A program made the position numbers and the translations under genes. A DNA stretch of 64,000 nucleotides, taken from NCBI RefSeq assembly GCF_048564905.1, contig NC_132996.1, positions 4,774,001 through 4,838,000 on the forward strand. Direction: 5' to 3'. This DNA comes from Vicugna pacos (lineage: Eukaryota > Chordata > Mammalia > Artiodactyla > Camelidae). The notes under the pieces are model-generated. The model had not been told where the DNA came from and made no database searches. It worked only from the letters and a program-made list of their open reading frames with translations. Each line of letters opens with the position of its first letter. Positions within the stretch are counted from its first letter, which is position 1. This document shows positions 44,815 through 56,529 of the stretch, piece by piece.

Positions 44815-45000
44815 TAGCTCTTAGAAGGTAGTCTCATTTAGTCAGCAAAACCATGTAAAGAGACTGTTATTATGACTATTTTACAGATGAGACTATGAGA
44901 TGCTAATACAATGTCTATTGTCACAAGATCCCAAAGCATTATCAGATCCTGGATTCGAACTCGGGTCTCTTCGACACCATGAGTTCCTTCCACTGCTCTG
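44815..45000 (-). mobile_element. MIR SINE
   Basis: ATTTTACAGATGAGACTATG, CTATTGTCACAAGATCCCAA, GATCCTGGATTCGAACTCGG and TTCCACTGCTCTGCGCC. The reversed tRNA-like B-box region (TTCGAA) is still readable. Confidence 0.8.
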
Positions 45001-45149
45001 CGCCGTCTCCTACAGCAACATTTCTTGTATCTTTTGTTGCAGTATTGTTGTTATTACTTTTACATTTTTTAACGTGATGGTTCATTTCTCCTTAAATAAA
45101 TGGTAAATGCCTTGAAGAAAGGAGTAATATTGGTATGTTTCTTACACTA

Positions 45150-45270
45150 GAATGGAAACTCCATGGGAGCAGAAAGTTTGACTCTGTTATTCACGGTTCT
45201 TTCTCCATCTTATAGAGCTGTGCCTGGCACATAGCCAACACAAAATAAATATTTACTGAATACACTTCTG
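45150..45270 (+). mobile_element. L2 LINE 3' end
   Basis: AATGGAAACTCCATGGGAGC, GCTGTGCCTGGCACATAGCC and ATAAATATTTACTGAATAC are the L2 3' end. It may be the continuation of 44,600-44,800, split by the MIR. Confidence 0.75.
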
Positions 45271-45604
45271 TGAGTTTCCTCCAGTGTCTGGACTTGCACC
45301 TAGAGGGTCTCAATAAATATTTGTTCTTCTGGTGCTATGAGCGTGTCCCTTCATGAAGACTTTTAGATTGAAATCTTTTTGGATATTTACAAAATTCTTT
45401 CCCCTTATGGAAAGCATGCCTGTTATTTACCTTCTGACATTGACCTTGCTTACCTGACATGACTATTCTCAAATCATTAATGGAATCATCTCTCCTACCC
45501 GTGGATTCTCATGCTTGGAATCCAAACACTGCCATGCTTGTCTCTGGTGATGTGGAATGAGAGGCACACCATGAGAATTTATCCTCCGTAAAAAAATTAC
45601 TTAT
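45271..45604. other. Unassigned sequence
   Basis: GTCTCAATAAATATTTGTTC near 45309 is a second short L2- or MIR-like tail. Otherwise nothing recognised. Confidence 0.4.
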
Positions 45605-45815
45605 GCGATGTCATGTATTGAGTACTCACTGTCCCCATGCTAAGCACTTCATTTATCCGATTTTATGTAATCCTCGGAGGAGAACAAAGATTCTTTTTAC
45701 AGGTTAGGAAACCAGGTGTCAAAGAGGTTAAGCAACTTGCTCATGACCGCAGAGCCAATAAAGTGATGAACCAAGATGAAAACCCAGCTCCAAACCACTG
45801 AGCTCGCCCATTTAT
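45605..45815 (-). mobile_element. MIR SINE
   Basis: ATGCTAAGCACTTCATTTAT, TTTATGTAATCCTCGGAGGA, TTACAGGTTAGGAAACCAGG and AGAGGTTAAGCAACTTGCTC are the reversed MIR core. Confidence 0.8.
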
Positions 45816-45884
45816 CTTTTGAGGCTCTGGGGGAGGACATGGATATTCTTGTAAGCTGGCATGATCAAATTAGACAAGTCTTCA

Positions 45885-45945
45885 CAGTATTGTAAAACGA
45901 TTATAACTCAATAAAAATGTTAAAAAAAAAACACAAAAAACAAGT
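45885..45945 (+). mobile_element. LINE-1 3' terminus, about 40 bases plus A-tail
   Basis: CACAGTATTGTAAAACGATT followed by ATAACTCAATAAAAATGTTA and an A-rich tail. An extreme 5' truncation: only the last 40 or so L1 bases were copied. Confidence 0.7.
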
Positions 45946-47239
45946 GAAAAAGTCTTAGCAATCAAATCTGGTACAGGGAATAATGGTGCTGCGTTTTGGG
46001 GGCTTGACTATTGGGAAAACCTCCAAATTGTTGGTAGCACGTTGGTAACACAACTAACCATTGCTTCTGATTGTTTTGTTTTGTTGACATAGTCTGAGAA
46101 ATTATTAAACCTTGCAACTAAAGTTCCAACCCTTAATGATGGTGCTTTAGTTGCGAGAACTAAGTTCAATTCATTAGTGGAAGAAAATCATTAATATGTA
46201 ACATTATTATCTCTAACTTCAACCTAGTAAAGGCCACTTGGTATTTATTAACATTTTGAATAAGGGTAATATTTCCCCAGCCTTATTTAGCAAGATGTCA
46301 TCAGCTAAGTTGACTTTGATTTCAGTTTGGTGTCATTTCAGGGAATTAGAATGAATGAATCAGGAGTGTTCAGTGAGTATTTAAACGTGAAAATAAAAAC
46401 ACAATGAAAAACATGGCTTCTAAGTGTTGCAGTTGTTTCAATGTTGGAGCTGATGAGAGTTCAGTCGATCTGTCTTCTAAAATGAACTGCATTTGGGACC
46501 TTGCCTTAGCCTATTTTTAATCGCTTGTGAAAAGCACCACAAAACTCTTTATCATTGGTGCAACATAATCAGACAAAGAGTGCTCTAGGGTGCAAACTTT
46601 TAGGTTTTTAGAACTCAGATGCTACTTCTGTCTCTACGACTTACCATATGTAACACTGGACAAATTTCTCCTAAAACAGGTGTTAGTTTATTTAGCTTTA
46701 AGTTGAAGTTAATATATGACTCAAAGAATTTCAAAGGAATCTGTAAACACACAAAGTGCTCAGAGTTCCTTTAATCAAGACACAGGGCAAATACTGGGTA
46801 GAGGATTGTGACATTCTGCTCTTTTGTCCGTTCGATTTCTCATTTTGATTTCTCTGTAGTATGACAATGGATACACGCAAGCAGTGAATTTAGTTTAAAT
46901 GCCTGTTACACATTACAGATGATGGGGAAAACACTGTAAGTGTAACTTAGGAAGCAGTATTGTTGTTGTGGTTCTTTTGTGATATTAATAAATCAGCAGC
47001 TTCTGACAGACTCAAGCCGGAAGCTGACTCTTATCTTACTGTAGGAGTCCAACGTCTTCTGATCTGCAGACTTTGAATCACTGCTTGGAAGGAGATTAAA
47101 CAATCCTTCCTTTTACAGTAACTCAGTAATTAATGATAAATTATTTAAATGGCTGCAGATTGCGTTTGGCTTTCACCGTGAATATACGCATCATGAGCAG
47201 ATGAGCCTTTAAAAAGGAAATCTGACATTTTTTATTAGC
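45946..47239. other. Unassigned, apparently single-copy sequence
   Basis: About 1.3 kb of AT-rich DNA with no recognised transposon, in a part of the window that is repeat-poor. Could include conserved non-coding sequence, but conservation cannot be judged from one sequence. Confidence 0.45.
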
Positions 47240-47370
47240 GGAAAGAATACTTTCATTATGTATTCACTAAATATGCATTGAGCACCTACTATGTGTTAGG
47301 CTGTACACAAGGTGCTGAATTTCAGTGATGTATGAGATACGGTTGCTACTTTTAAGGAACTCACCAGCTA
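47240..47370 (-). mobile_element. L2 LINE 3' end
   Basis: TATGCATTGAGCACCTACTA, TGTGTTAGGCTGTACACAAG and CACCAGCTAGTGG are the reversed L2 tail. Confidence 0.8.
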
Positions 47371-48084
47371 GTGGAAGGAAAGATGCGCCAGCAGCTCCCT
47401 GCAGTATGCACCCCACTGTCACATTCTTTGTCGGAGATGTCGTACGTAACCAGAAGAAATTAACATGGCAATATGGCCCAAAGTTAGGTAAGAAGGACTA
47501 CAGAATAAAAATCTATTAAATAGTAATAACATTTAGAGAGTACAGATTTTATATATGGGAATCTTGATGCAGAGGGAGGTGGAGCAAATAGTCGGATGAA
47601 GGACAGAAGTGACGAGACAAAGGGACCTGGCCAATGAATGCACGGGTAGGGAGGAGCTATGGCAGAGGAAATGTGGGCAGGAACTTGCCTTCTGGCCTAC
47701 GCAAGACAAAGCAGGCTTCATATCCTGGAAGAAACCGGGACAAAGGAACACAGAGTCTCCCATCCATAGAAACCACTGGGAGAGCCAGCTGAAGACTTAG
47801 TCTCTTCCTCAAGGAATCAGAGGAGAAGTGGGGCTATCTGGAGGAAACTGCAGGAAAGCCCACGGCCATTCTCTAATACAATAATGTAATGTCTCTGCTT
47901 ACTCAGGCTCATGTCACCTCCATAAGCCATGATCAGGCTTATATGATACCACACAAATGCCACAAAAAATGTGAAATTTCTCTTGCATTTACCTTCATCT
48001 TACAACATTCTCCGCCCTCCCCTCTCCTTAGCTAGGTGATGTGAGGTTAACGTTGTCCAACAGTGGATGGAGAGTGAAGCAAAA
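47371..48084. other. Unassigned sequence
   Basis: No feature recognised. Confidence 0.4.
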
Positions 48085-48099
48085 CCCCCAAATTTATAT
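48085..48099. repeat. SINE target-site duplication, left copy
   Basis: CCCCCAAATTTATAT, identical to 48239-48253. The five Cs may partly belong to the SINE end. Confidence 0.85.
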
Positions 48100-48238
48100 A
48101 TATATTTTTTGGGGGTGGTTTATTTATTTAATTTTTAGGTTTATTTATTTAATTTTTCTTTTAATGGAGGTGCTGGGGATTGAACCCAGGATCTCTTGCA
48201 TGCTAAGCAAGGGCTTTACCACTTGAGCTATATCCTCC
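48100..48238 (-). mobile_element. Camelid tRNA-derived SINE
   Basis: Reversed tail TTTATTTATTTAATTTTTAG, then GGGATTGAACCCAGGATCTC (reversed B box), CATGCTAAGCAAGGGCTTTA and CTTGAGCTATATCC (reversed A box). The tail contains two copies of a GGTTTATTTATTTAATTTTT-like motif. Flanked by a 10-15 bp duplication. Confidence 0.92.
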
Positions 48239-48253
48239 CCCCCAAATTTATAT
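48239..48253. repeat. SINE target-site duplication, right copy
   Basis: CCCCCAAATTTATAT; pairs with 48085-48099. Confidence 0.85.
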
Positions 48254-49937
48254 TCTTAATTTGAAGCTTAAACCCTTTGATCTAAGTGAGAGATACAAAT
48301 ATTTTGGAATAAAGTATTTGACAAATTAGTTATTTCCTCTTCTCACCAAGTTTTGCAGTTTAGGTCCACTGCTGGGGCAAGAGGGAGTTCTTGGTTGAGC
48401 TTGCATTTTAAATGATGGGGAAATCACTGAGTGACTTGAGTCACCCTAAAGAACCCTGGGGAAATAGGGCTTAAGGTAGAAATTAAGTCCAATTTTAAAA
48501 AGGAAGAGAAAGCAACATTTTTTGCACTCCAGAATTTGTGACTTGACAATGTTGTAACAGTTAAAACTTACTTTCAGAGGTCAGTTGGGGGCCATATGTG
48601 ATTTCATGGCCATCCACACAAAAATGTTCCCCATCTCTTTTCTGATACCCTCAATTTTTTTATATATTAGTGAAATGTGTTCCATTCTACAAACAAGGTC
48701 TTGAGTTCACTAGACAACAAGTTTCCATTAATATATAATTTGTCCGCCAATCAGGAAGGATCGATGATTGATTATCAAGGTCTCTCTTGTATTAATTTGT
48801 AAAAGGGGATTAAGATATCAATACTCAGAGATCTGGGGGTCACCAGCAATGAGGAATTTGCAGGAAGAAGAATCAAATATATCCTCCAAAGGGGAGCTGT
48901 TCCCTGCAGGGTTGTTGTCGCAAACAGTTCTTCCTTCCATCATTTGCGAAGGTGTTTCCTTTTAACAAACTAATTTCTGGGGACTTGTAGGTGGGAAAAA
49001 AAAAATCACTCTCTCTGCATTCTATGTGCTGAAAGTTGTTTTAGAAGCCCTGCATGATTTGCCTTAACTTTTCCTTTGTAAGTCCTGATTTGCTGAATCT
49101 TAAAGGTCCTCTCCAGGGGTATTCTTTTTTTTTTTTTTTCTTTAGCTTTGTAATAATTTATAATTGAAATCCTGATTCTTTGCAGATGAATGCTGTGGTT
49201 GTGGGAAATGACGCTTTGCTGAATAGTGTGTCTAGGAATTCCCAGGAGGGCGGAAACAGGAACTCCGCCTGGATGCCCCACTGGATTTCCTTCAGGAGGC
49301 AGGCTTGCCTGGAGAATTCTTGAAGAGGATGAACCAACGCCCTGCTTACCTAAGTGGTTATGTGCCTACGTCAGGGGCTCCTGAGAAAGGCCTCACCCTG
49401 GAGGAAAAGAGTCCAAATTCACAAGGGTGCTCTCTACATTCATGTTGAGCCACAGAGTAAGGGACTGCAGTTAGTAAAATCTAAGAGAATCAAAACACTA
49501 AAATCTCCATCAGACATTGACGACTCAGGGAGGCAGCGCTCTGTGGCCGCTGTAAAGACAGTCGGGTGAAAGGCACTTGCCCCACCCCAGGGGGGACAGT
49601 TGGAGCCCAGAGGGACGCGGTAGCCTGGGCGGCACGCTGGGAGGGCTGGGTCTGGAGAGGAGAAGACATCGGAGGTATCTTGTTTCAGTAGCTTCTCTTT
49701 GGTCACAGCAGAAGGTGGAAGAAACAGTAGCTGTCACTCCGGGAGCTGGACTGCAGGAGCGGAAAACAAGGAACAGGCCAATGTAGTAGGTGTGGTTGAT
49801 AAAAGGACTCATTCCTGAGCTCAGGGAGCCAGTTCTTTGCTTCTCTATCTTCTCTGAAAGGAATGCGAAGAGATGGGGTTGGGGGCTGGGGAGTGGGGAC
49901 GAAGTCAGAGACCTACTCGGTATGTGTATGTTTACAA

Positions 49938-49938
<1 letters not shown>
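48254..49938. other. Unassigned, apparently single-copy sequence
   Basis: About 1.7 kb; T-run at 49127-49139. GC-rich from 49,560 to 49,680 but without island-like CpG density. Confidence 0.4.
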
Positions 49939-49971
<33 letters not shown>

Positions 49972-50024
49972 GTTACTACTACTACTACTATTATTATTAT
50001 TACTACTACTACTATTATTATTAC
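49939..50024. repeat. Compound trinucleotide microsatellite (TTA)n(CTA)n
   Basis: Alternating blocks: a long TTA run, a TGT interruption, a CTA run, TTA, CTA and TTA again. All six frames are open across it, giving tyrosine, leucine, isoleucine, asparagine, serine or valine-rich shadows. Confidence 0.95.
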
Positions 50025-50387
50025 AGCTATGCACAATCTATTTTTTATTCCCAGGTCAATATCAACTGGAAAAAGGAGGGTTTCCTTCAGACTGGGGCAG
50101 TGCACCCAGGTGAATGTATGAGGCACCCCTGTCACTTGGAGAGTCTTCTGAGGTGGTCCTGATGGATGCTTTTAGCAGCTTCATCACCTGGGTGTTTTTT
50201 TTTTTTAACGTCCTGGTCCACCGAGGAGCAACCGAGCTGTTTAATGGCAGCGTCTGAGTGGACAGAGTTGTGGCGGTGGTGGTTACTGTCATTGCGTCCC
50301 AGAAAATGGGTATTCAGGGTAGGGGGAAGTCCACCCCGATGAGGTGGAAAGAATGTAGGGGACCCAGGAGGCTTTAATTAGCCTCTC
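50025..50387. other. Unassigned sequence
   Basis: T-run at 50197-50206; no gene recognised. Confidence 0.4.
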
Positions 50388-50465
50388 CTGGCTTCGTTTT
50401 CTTCATCTGTAAAAATGAGGTGATTCTTACTGCTGAGTGTGTAACGGAAGCATGTGCAGAACTTA
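50388..50465 (+). mobile_element. MIR SINE core fragment
   Basis: CTTCGTTTTCTTCATCTGTA followed by AAAATGAGGTGATTCTTAC matches the MIR core. Confidence 0.6.
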
Positions 50466-50787
50466 AAGCCAAAAACAACATCAACTTGAGCCTCGTAAAT
50501 ACATAGAAAATTAGATAAAATGCATTTCTAACGGGCTCCAGAGGTGTGTCCACCCATTGGTTAAGGAACGCCGAATCAGATTTTTCTACAGTTTCCCTTC
50601 CAACTTCAAAATACTATTTTTCCTCATATATTTTATATGATGCTTGTGAAAGATTAAGTTAGCACAATATATAATAAAAGCCTTATAAATTTGCTAACTT
50701 CATAAGCCCTTCTATAGAAATTCATCCCTCAGAAATTAGATCATGTACACAAACATATGTATTCAAGAATAATCATTCTTGGTTATA
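50466..50787. other. Unassigned sequence
   Basis: AT-rich; nothing recognised. Confidence 0.4.
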
Positions 50788-51300
50788 AAAGCGAACTGTT
50801 GAAACAACAGAGCGGTTACCCACAAGATCTTACTTATGAGATAAATTGTGGTATATCCCGAAAACAAAGTAGTGTGTAGTCGTTGGAAATTAAATTTTAA
50901 GCGACTAATTTGTGATGCGGAAAACGCTCAAGACAGATTGTAAAATGAAGACAAGCATATTTTAAGGTGTGTGTGAGTATAGCCGTATGTGATGACCAAT
51001 GTGTGTGAGAAACGTGCTGAGGGAAAGGAGCGAGACATGAAGGAGTACATACTGTATGATTCCACTCACATAAAACCCTGGAAATGACAAATCTAGTCGA
51101 CGGTGGCATGAAGCAGCGGTCGCCCGCAGCAGGGAGTGGAGACGGCGATTGACTGAAGGGACTGGGGCACAAGGCACCTTGCGGAAGGGATGAGAGCGCT
51201 TTCCGTCTTGGTTGTGATGGTTGCACAAGTGAGTGCATTTGAACACTGGAAATCGATACGTTTTATGGTATGAAAACACTACTTCCATGAAAACTACAGC
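50788..51300 (+). mobile_element. LINE-1 (L1M-type) 3' portion
   Basis: Landmarks: AGATAAATTGTGGTATATCC, AAGGAGTACATACTGTATGA, TTCCACTCACATAAAACCCT, TTGACTGAAGGGACTGGGGC and GTTGTGATGGTTGCACAAGT. An old L1 3' UTR on the plus strand, unrelated in age to the camelid L1s. Confidence 0.7.
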
Positions 51301-51360
51301 ATGAAACTTTGTATAAAGCTTTCTATAAAACATTTTTTTTAAAGTACCTAACATGTTAAC

Positions 51361-51516
51361 TGTTTTTTTTTTTTTTTTGGTTTTGTTTTGTTTTGGCGGG
51401 GAGGTAATTGGGTTTATTTATTTACTTACTAATTTTTTAATGGAGCCATTGGGGATTGAACCCGGGACCTCATGCGTGCTAAGCATGCGCTCTACCACTG
51501 AGCTAGGTACCCTCCC
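51361..51516 (-). mobile_element. Camelid tRNA-derived SINE
   Basis: T-run at 51362-51378, GGTTTTGTTTTGTTTTGGCG, GGGTTTATTTATTTACTTAC, then GGGGATTGAACCCGGGACCT (reversed B box), CGCTCTACCACTGAGCTAGG (reversed A box) and CCCTCCC. Both promoter boxes are close to consensus. No clear target-site duplication was found. Confidence 0.92.
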
Positions 51517-51609
51517 TATGTAGCTATGAATAGATGGGCGAAGAGTTTACAAAAACCTCAAGTGACTCTTGTCTTAATAAAATGTGGCCTTAAAAAAATA
51601 TGAAAATAA

Positions 51610-51870
51610 CCAGCGGCAACCACAATGGGGGCGAGCAGTGACTCGGCGGCAACGTGCCCCCGGAGCAGCGAGGACACCGCGTGAGCAGGACCCTGCCAGC
51701 GTCCGCTTCCTTTCACTGGGCCGGGCCGGGCCGGGCTGGGTGGAGCAGGAAGCCGTGCCTATTTTTATTCAGGAACTTAGTGTCCGCCACCTTCCTGAGC
51801 GGAGCTGGTGTCCCGCTGCTGCCAGCCCCCTGCACTCCCCGGTGTCCCCGAAACCTCTGATCACTGGTCT
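51610..51870. promoter_or_regulatory. GC-rich, CpG-enriched patch; weak candidate regulatory element
   Basis: About 20 CpG in 260 bases by hand count, at roughly two-thirds G+C. It includes GGGCCGGGCCGGGCCGGGCT (51719-51738), a four-unit GGGCC repeat able to form G-quadruplex on one strand. Shorter and less CpG-dense than the island at 38.94 kb. The overlapping 160-codon plus-strand frame (51,584-52,066) has no recognisable domain. Confidence 0.4.
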
Positions 51871-53459
51871 GCCCAGCCTCTCATCACAGGCCCTTACAGC
51901 TCCCTTCCACCCCCTGCCATTAAAAAAAGCAAAGGACACGCCAGAGATGAAGGAAATGACACAGCCAGTTGCTCTCGAACAAATAAGCAGAGGAGAAAAA
52001 CAAGGCTGGGAAACGAAACAGGGATGCAGCAGAGGAGGTAAACAAGCAAACAAAGCTCCAGGTTGAGCCCTCCTGAACAAAAGCCCAGCACCACAGTCAT
52101 TTCTGGGGGAAAACGAAAACCTCCTCCTGGAGACCAGAGGAAGCGGAGAACTTCCCCACTAGCAGTGACTTGGCAAATGCCCTACAAACGCACTGACTGT
52201 GGAGCCCTGGCCAGCTGCCCGGGTCTGTTAGCCCCAGAAGAGTGAGGTGGCTTAAAGCCAGACAGACCTTGGCCACTTAACAAGGTAAACGTGGTACGCA
52301 AGCCTAACGTGCCCAGTGGTGCTCTGGGGGTGCCATTCTCAGAGAACACAACGAAAGATGTCCCTGGAGTGGGGCAACATGCTACCCACCGCTTAGCGTC
52401 CCTCATCTGTAAAATGGGATTCATCCCACCCGCTTCAGCTTGTGTGATACCCACGACTACACAGTACCCAGGTTCTCTGCAGCTCACGATCTTCTGGTCC
52501 AAGCGAGCTGACAAGAACAGTTTCACTGCCTCTTTTTACCCCTTCGTGTTAGACTTGGCTAGGGCGATACTCAGGACTACCTACACTTAAATTCTTGGCG
52601 ATTTTTCTACCGATTTAACTACTTAAGAGTTTTACATGTTATTCTCTCTTCTCCTAGAATCTAGACATGACTCCACCAGATAAGACTAGAAATAGCTCCA
52701 GATCAAAGCAACTCCTCTGCATGTTAATTACTACCCGCCCCCAACAACCCTGCCTTCAGTCCTGATGACTGGTTACCAGATCAAAACTCTTGGAGTCGAA
52801 CTCCATCTTCCCTTCGAATGAGTTCTTGACTAAGAAAATCCTCAGTTCCCCACGGAACTGAGCTTCCACTGGGCACAGACCGTGGCTGTAGGTACAGAGT
52901 CACAGCGCCCGACTGTGTCATCATAAACTCTCGGCAGAAGAAGATGTGGGTCTTATTATCCATTTGGAAAGGAGGTCATGTGGATAGAAGACCAGGGAAA
53001 AGCCTCTCTTCTGAGAGCTCTGCCAAGGCTCTTCTCAGATGTCTGAACTGACAAGGATCCAGGGAGCTGGCGAGGATTAAGGGCACAAAGAAAAGGCTGC
53101 ATTTGGTGTTTCTTTTTCAATACTTGCTTAACAGTCATGTAGGGGCTCCAGGATTTATTCTCAGCATATTTCAACTCTTCATAGCAAAATTGGCCTCCGT
53201 TAGTGTATTTTATTGAACACTGATCTTATGAGAAGAGAGTACTTAGAAAGTTTAATTTATTTTTAAATGATGGTTAACAGACTGATAAGGAAGCACACAT
53301 TTAAAACTTTGGGAGGAAAAAAATAGGTGGAAATCTAACATTTTCTTGCTCCTCAGATAACTTCAGGGAGAATATCATGTCTTGGGTAGTTATGTAAAGT
53401 TCAAGCTGCTGAGATGTTCTGCTGTGTCCCATCCCCGTGACGAATGTGGTAGGTGAGCC
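51871..53459. other. Unassigned sequence with a MIR scrap
   Basis: TCCCTCATCTGTAAAATGGG at 52,398-52,417 is a MIR core remnant. The rest is without recognised features. Confidence 0.4.
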
Positions 53460-53590
53460 CCTCCAGCCCTGGGGCTCGGAGCTCCTGGAGAAGAGGATAG
53501 AGAGCAGGATGGGCTGATTCATGGTTGTCCCTCGGCCACCCCAGGGTCTGGCCCAAAGTGAGTGCTCAATAAATGTCCTTACTCCATCTT
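53460..53590 (+). mobile_element. L2 LINE 3' end
   Basis: CTGGCCCAAAGTGAGTGCTC followed by AATAAATGTCC is an L2 tail; upstream GGAGCTCCTGGAGAAGAGG fits weakly. Confidence 0.55.
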
Positions 53591-54439
53591 CAGCGTCTCT
53601 TTTAGTGAGCATGCGGGGTGGTGCTGGGAGAGCACACAGCAAAGCCCCTTTGCTTGGAGGATCTTGATACAAGGGGAGTTGATGATGCTATGGATTTAGG
53701 ACAACAAATCTAAGAGTAAAACTGGTAGGGAGTGCCTTTTGTTTAGCTCAGGAAAGTGATGGCTGAGGGATGATTTATTATGTGTCTCTGGTCTATAAAG
53801 GGTCATTATCTGGTGGTTTATGAGCATCTGTTCCTTACCTTCCCTAAGGATGGAAAAGAGGAAATGAGCTCAAACTACAAGAAAATAAATTTCCGTTAGA
53901 CCAAAGGGACTTCCAGACTGAGGTCTGTGACACCGTGAGCCTGGGTGGTTGTGGCATTTCCTCCCGTGACCTCAGCTGGGACCCAGGCGGCCACTGACCC
54001 ATCTGGGATGAATTCCACCAAGCCCCCAGGGGATAAGTCCTTGAATATTTTCAGACTGTAAATATTTTTGAATGTTACTTTGTTATAACTTACTGTCTTC
54101 TGCCCTAAAGCTTTGGTCTGGATGGAAATCCTTTTTGAGTAAAGAGTTATCTGTGGGTGCTCCTGACCCGCTGTTAGCGGGGTCAGAATGAACTTTTCTT
54201 TGCTTCGCTGTGGGCTCATTCATTCACACCCTTCTGCCCTGTTACCCAAACGTCATGAAGTGCTGTTTCTGCAGTAGGGTCTGAAGCATCCTCTTGCTTG
54301 GGAGTCTTCCCTTGTCTGAAGGCTTCATAAAATCCAGAAGTCTTGGCAGGTTGTATAAGGCTTCCCCAAGCTGGCTCAGTCACTGAGCCACTGACATTCA
54401 ACTCCTGCCCCTCTTCCTCTGGTCCCAGCTGTGCAGAGC
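53591..54439. other. Unassigned sequence
   Basis: No feature recognised. Confidence 0.4.
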
Positions 54440-54830
54440 CAGTCTCCAGGCTTGACAGGGCATCTCACCACCCTATTCCTGTTCACATGCACTTCCTTCT
54501 CCCTAGAATGCTGTTGCCTCCCTTGTCCGGGTGGCAAATTAGAAACATTTCAACTCTCCACTCAAAAATCTCAGCATTTCTCAAAGGTCTTCTGTCTTTC
54601 CTAGGGAAACCTACATTCTCCTCCCCCCGCCCCAGACCACAGTGCTTTGGGCACTTATACGCCCACGAAGACTTTAATGTGTATTATGGTGAGTTTCAGT
54701 CTATCTTTCCATCAAATTATAGTAGATGGTAGATGTAAGAGCAAAAATGGAGATAATTTTTTCCCCTATACCCAGTTGACCAATAAATATTTGTTAAGTA
54801 ATTGGAAGAATGAACAAATGAATGATAGCT
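54440..54830 (+). mobile_element. L2 LINE 3' portion
   Basis: CACATGCACTTCCTTCTCCC, TAGAATGCTGTTGCCTCCC, AAATATTTGTTAAGTAATTG and GAATGAACAAATGAATGA follow the L2 3' region to its tail. Confidence 0.75.
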
Positions 54831-55284
54831 AAACAACCATGAGATTGTTCTCTCATTAAGGGTAGAAATCGTTACCACGGGCAAAAACTAAAATTATAGA
54901 ACAATAACAGAATAGACTTGACAACTGCTTTCATTTTAATTCTGTTTGTTGTTTTGGTCACAAACCAATTGCTGGTTTATGTCGGACACTCTGCTTGGAT
55001 AAATGCTGTTAACAAACGAGTGTTTGTTGATGATAAAAACTAGCCCTTGTATTTGTAGTGTTTTCCTGCCATGTGTCAACATTGCTGATATCTGAGCTTT
55101 AACCAACTTTATATACTTATACTCAAATATAACAATATTCCCTGGAAACTAAACTGTGTTTTTGTACCAATTAGGCAATATTTTTGGAAGCAATTTTTGA
55201 AAGCTGAATAAGGGAAAAAATTACTTCATTAGATAAAATTAAAAATAAAGTTCTTCAAATCTACATTCATTTAAATCCACTTTA
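54831..55284. other. Unassigned, AT-rich sequence
   Basis: No feature recognised. Confidence 0.4.
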
Positions 55285-55620
55285 CTTCAGTTAAATAAAT
55301 ATACACTCTCCATCATTTTAATTTCTTGGATCAGGATGTTTGAGAAAGTATGATGGTAAATTAAAATTTCTGACCTCGAGAAGCTTACAATCTGGAAGGG
55401 AGGGAAAGACCGCTGCACAAATGCTGCGATATGAGGGAAGGTACAACTGCAGAAGGACTGACACAGCAGGGCAGGGCCAGAAGGAGGGTAGGAAAACGTT
55501 TCCTGGAGGGCTTGTCACTTGAAACTGGTCTCTAAGGCTGGCATGGATTTCAGCAGGAGCAGAGCAGTGGGGATGGGTTGATCGATGCACAAATGAAGCA
55601 GGAGCCAAGAAGACAATTGA
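55285..55620 (-). mobile_element. L2 LINE 3' portion
   Basis: GAGAAGCTTACAATCTGGAA, ACTGACACAGCAGGGCAGGG and CGTTTCCTGGAGGGCTTGTC parallel the reversed L2 tail and the segment just upstream of it. Related text may continue to about 56,200 but becomes too diverged to call. Confidence 0.6.
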
Positions 55621-56487
55621 ATGCGTTTTCAGAAGAGTCAACATTACTGAAGGCTAGGTCCATGGAACTCAGCAGAGAAGAGAAGAGCCAGGATATTGAA
55701 CATGAGGATGAGGAGTTTAGGGCTTAACTCAGGGGCTGGTGGAGAGATGCTGTAGGTATTGATCAGGAAAGTGATCGGCAGCATGTGGATGTCCTGAAAT
55801 AGGAGGGAAAAAAGCAGAGGAGATCGAGTACCACAATCTATATGAGACACAACAAAGTCCTGGATGTGGGGAGGTAGCAGGGGATGAGAATGAGGAAAAC
55901 AAGTCAATATATTTTGTAAAGAAATATAGTTTGCAGGATTAGCCAACTACCTGGATAAAAGATGAAAAAGACACAGAGCAAGAGAGTCCAAGAAGGATCT
56001 GCTGTCTCCATCTGGGTTCTAGGGAGAAAGATGCCACAAATCAACACAATATGGAAACCATGAGGAAGAGAGGTTACCTGAGATTTGGTACATGGGTCAA
56101 ATGCAAAGGAAACGTGCAGATGGATCCACCTGGTACAGATTTCTAAAGCTAAGCCTCTCCTGGAACTCAGGAAGGGAGTTAAGGGTAGAAAAACTGAGCC
56201 ATCTCTATAGAGATGATGTCTGGAACTATGGATTTTCCTCTTTGGAGGGCCCTGCACTTTGTGAGATGCACAATTCACTTCCTTTCTCTTTGGCTGACAT
56301 CCGTGAACTAGATTAGCATTTTCAGCTCTGTATCAATAAACTACATTTATGAAGCCTTTAAAACACATTAAATGCTCTGTAAAAGTGTGAAGTGATAATT
56401 ACAGCTCTGTTCTGGATCACGGGCATGTAGGAAACAGTAGACTGTAGGATGCAATGGTAATTAAGAAGAGGTTAAATTATTCACAAT

Positions 56488-56490
<3 letters not shown>
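55621..56490. other. Unassigned sequence, possibly more L2
   Basis: Purine-rich. No exon recognised; see the L2 entry ending at 55,620. Confidence 0.35.

Positions 56491-56520
<30 letters not shown>
56491..56520 (+). repeat. (GT)15 microsatellite
   Basis: Fifteen uninterrupted GT units, followed by an AGAGAGAGG stretch. Confidence 0.97.

Positions 56521-56529
<9 letters not shown>

Noticed and set aside
43890-44831. Two consecutive plus-strand frames of 152 and 158 codons
   Set aside because: No domain, no splice or promoter context, and the second runs into L2 sequence.
49525-50162. Open frames with poly-asparagine, tyrosine, leucine or isoleucine runs
   Set aside because: They are carried by the TTA/CTA microsatellite and have no domain outside it.
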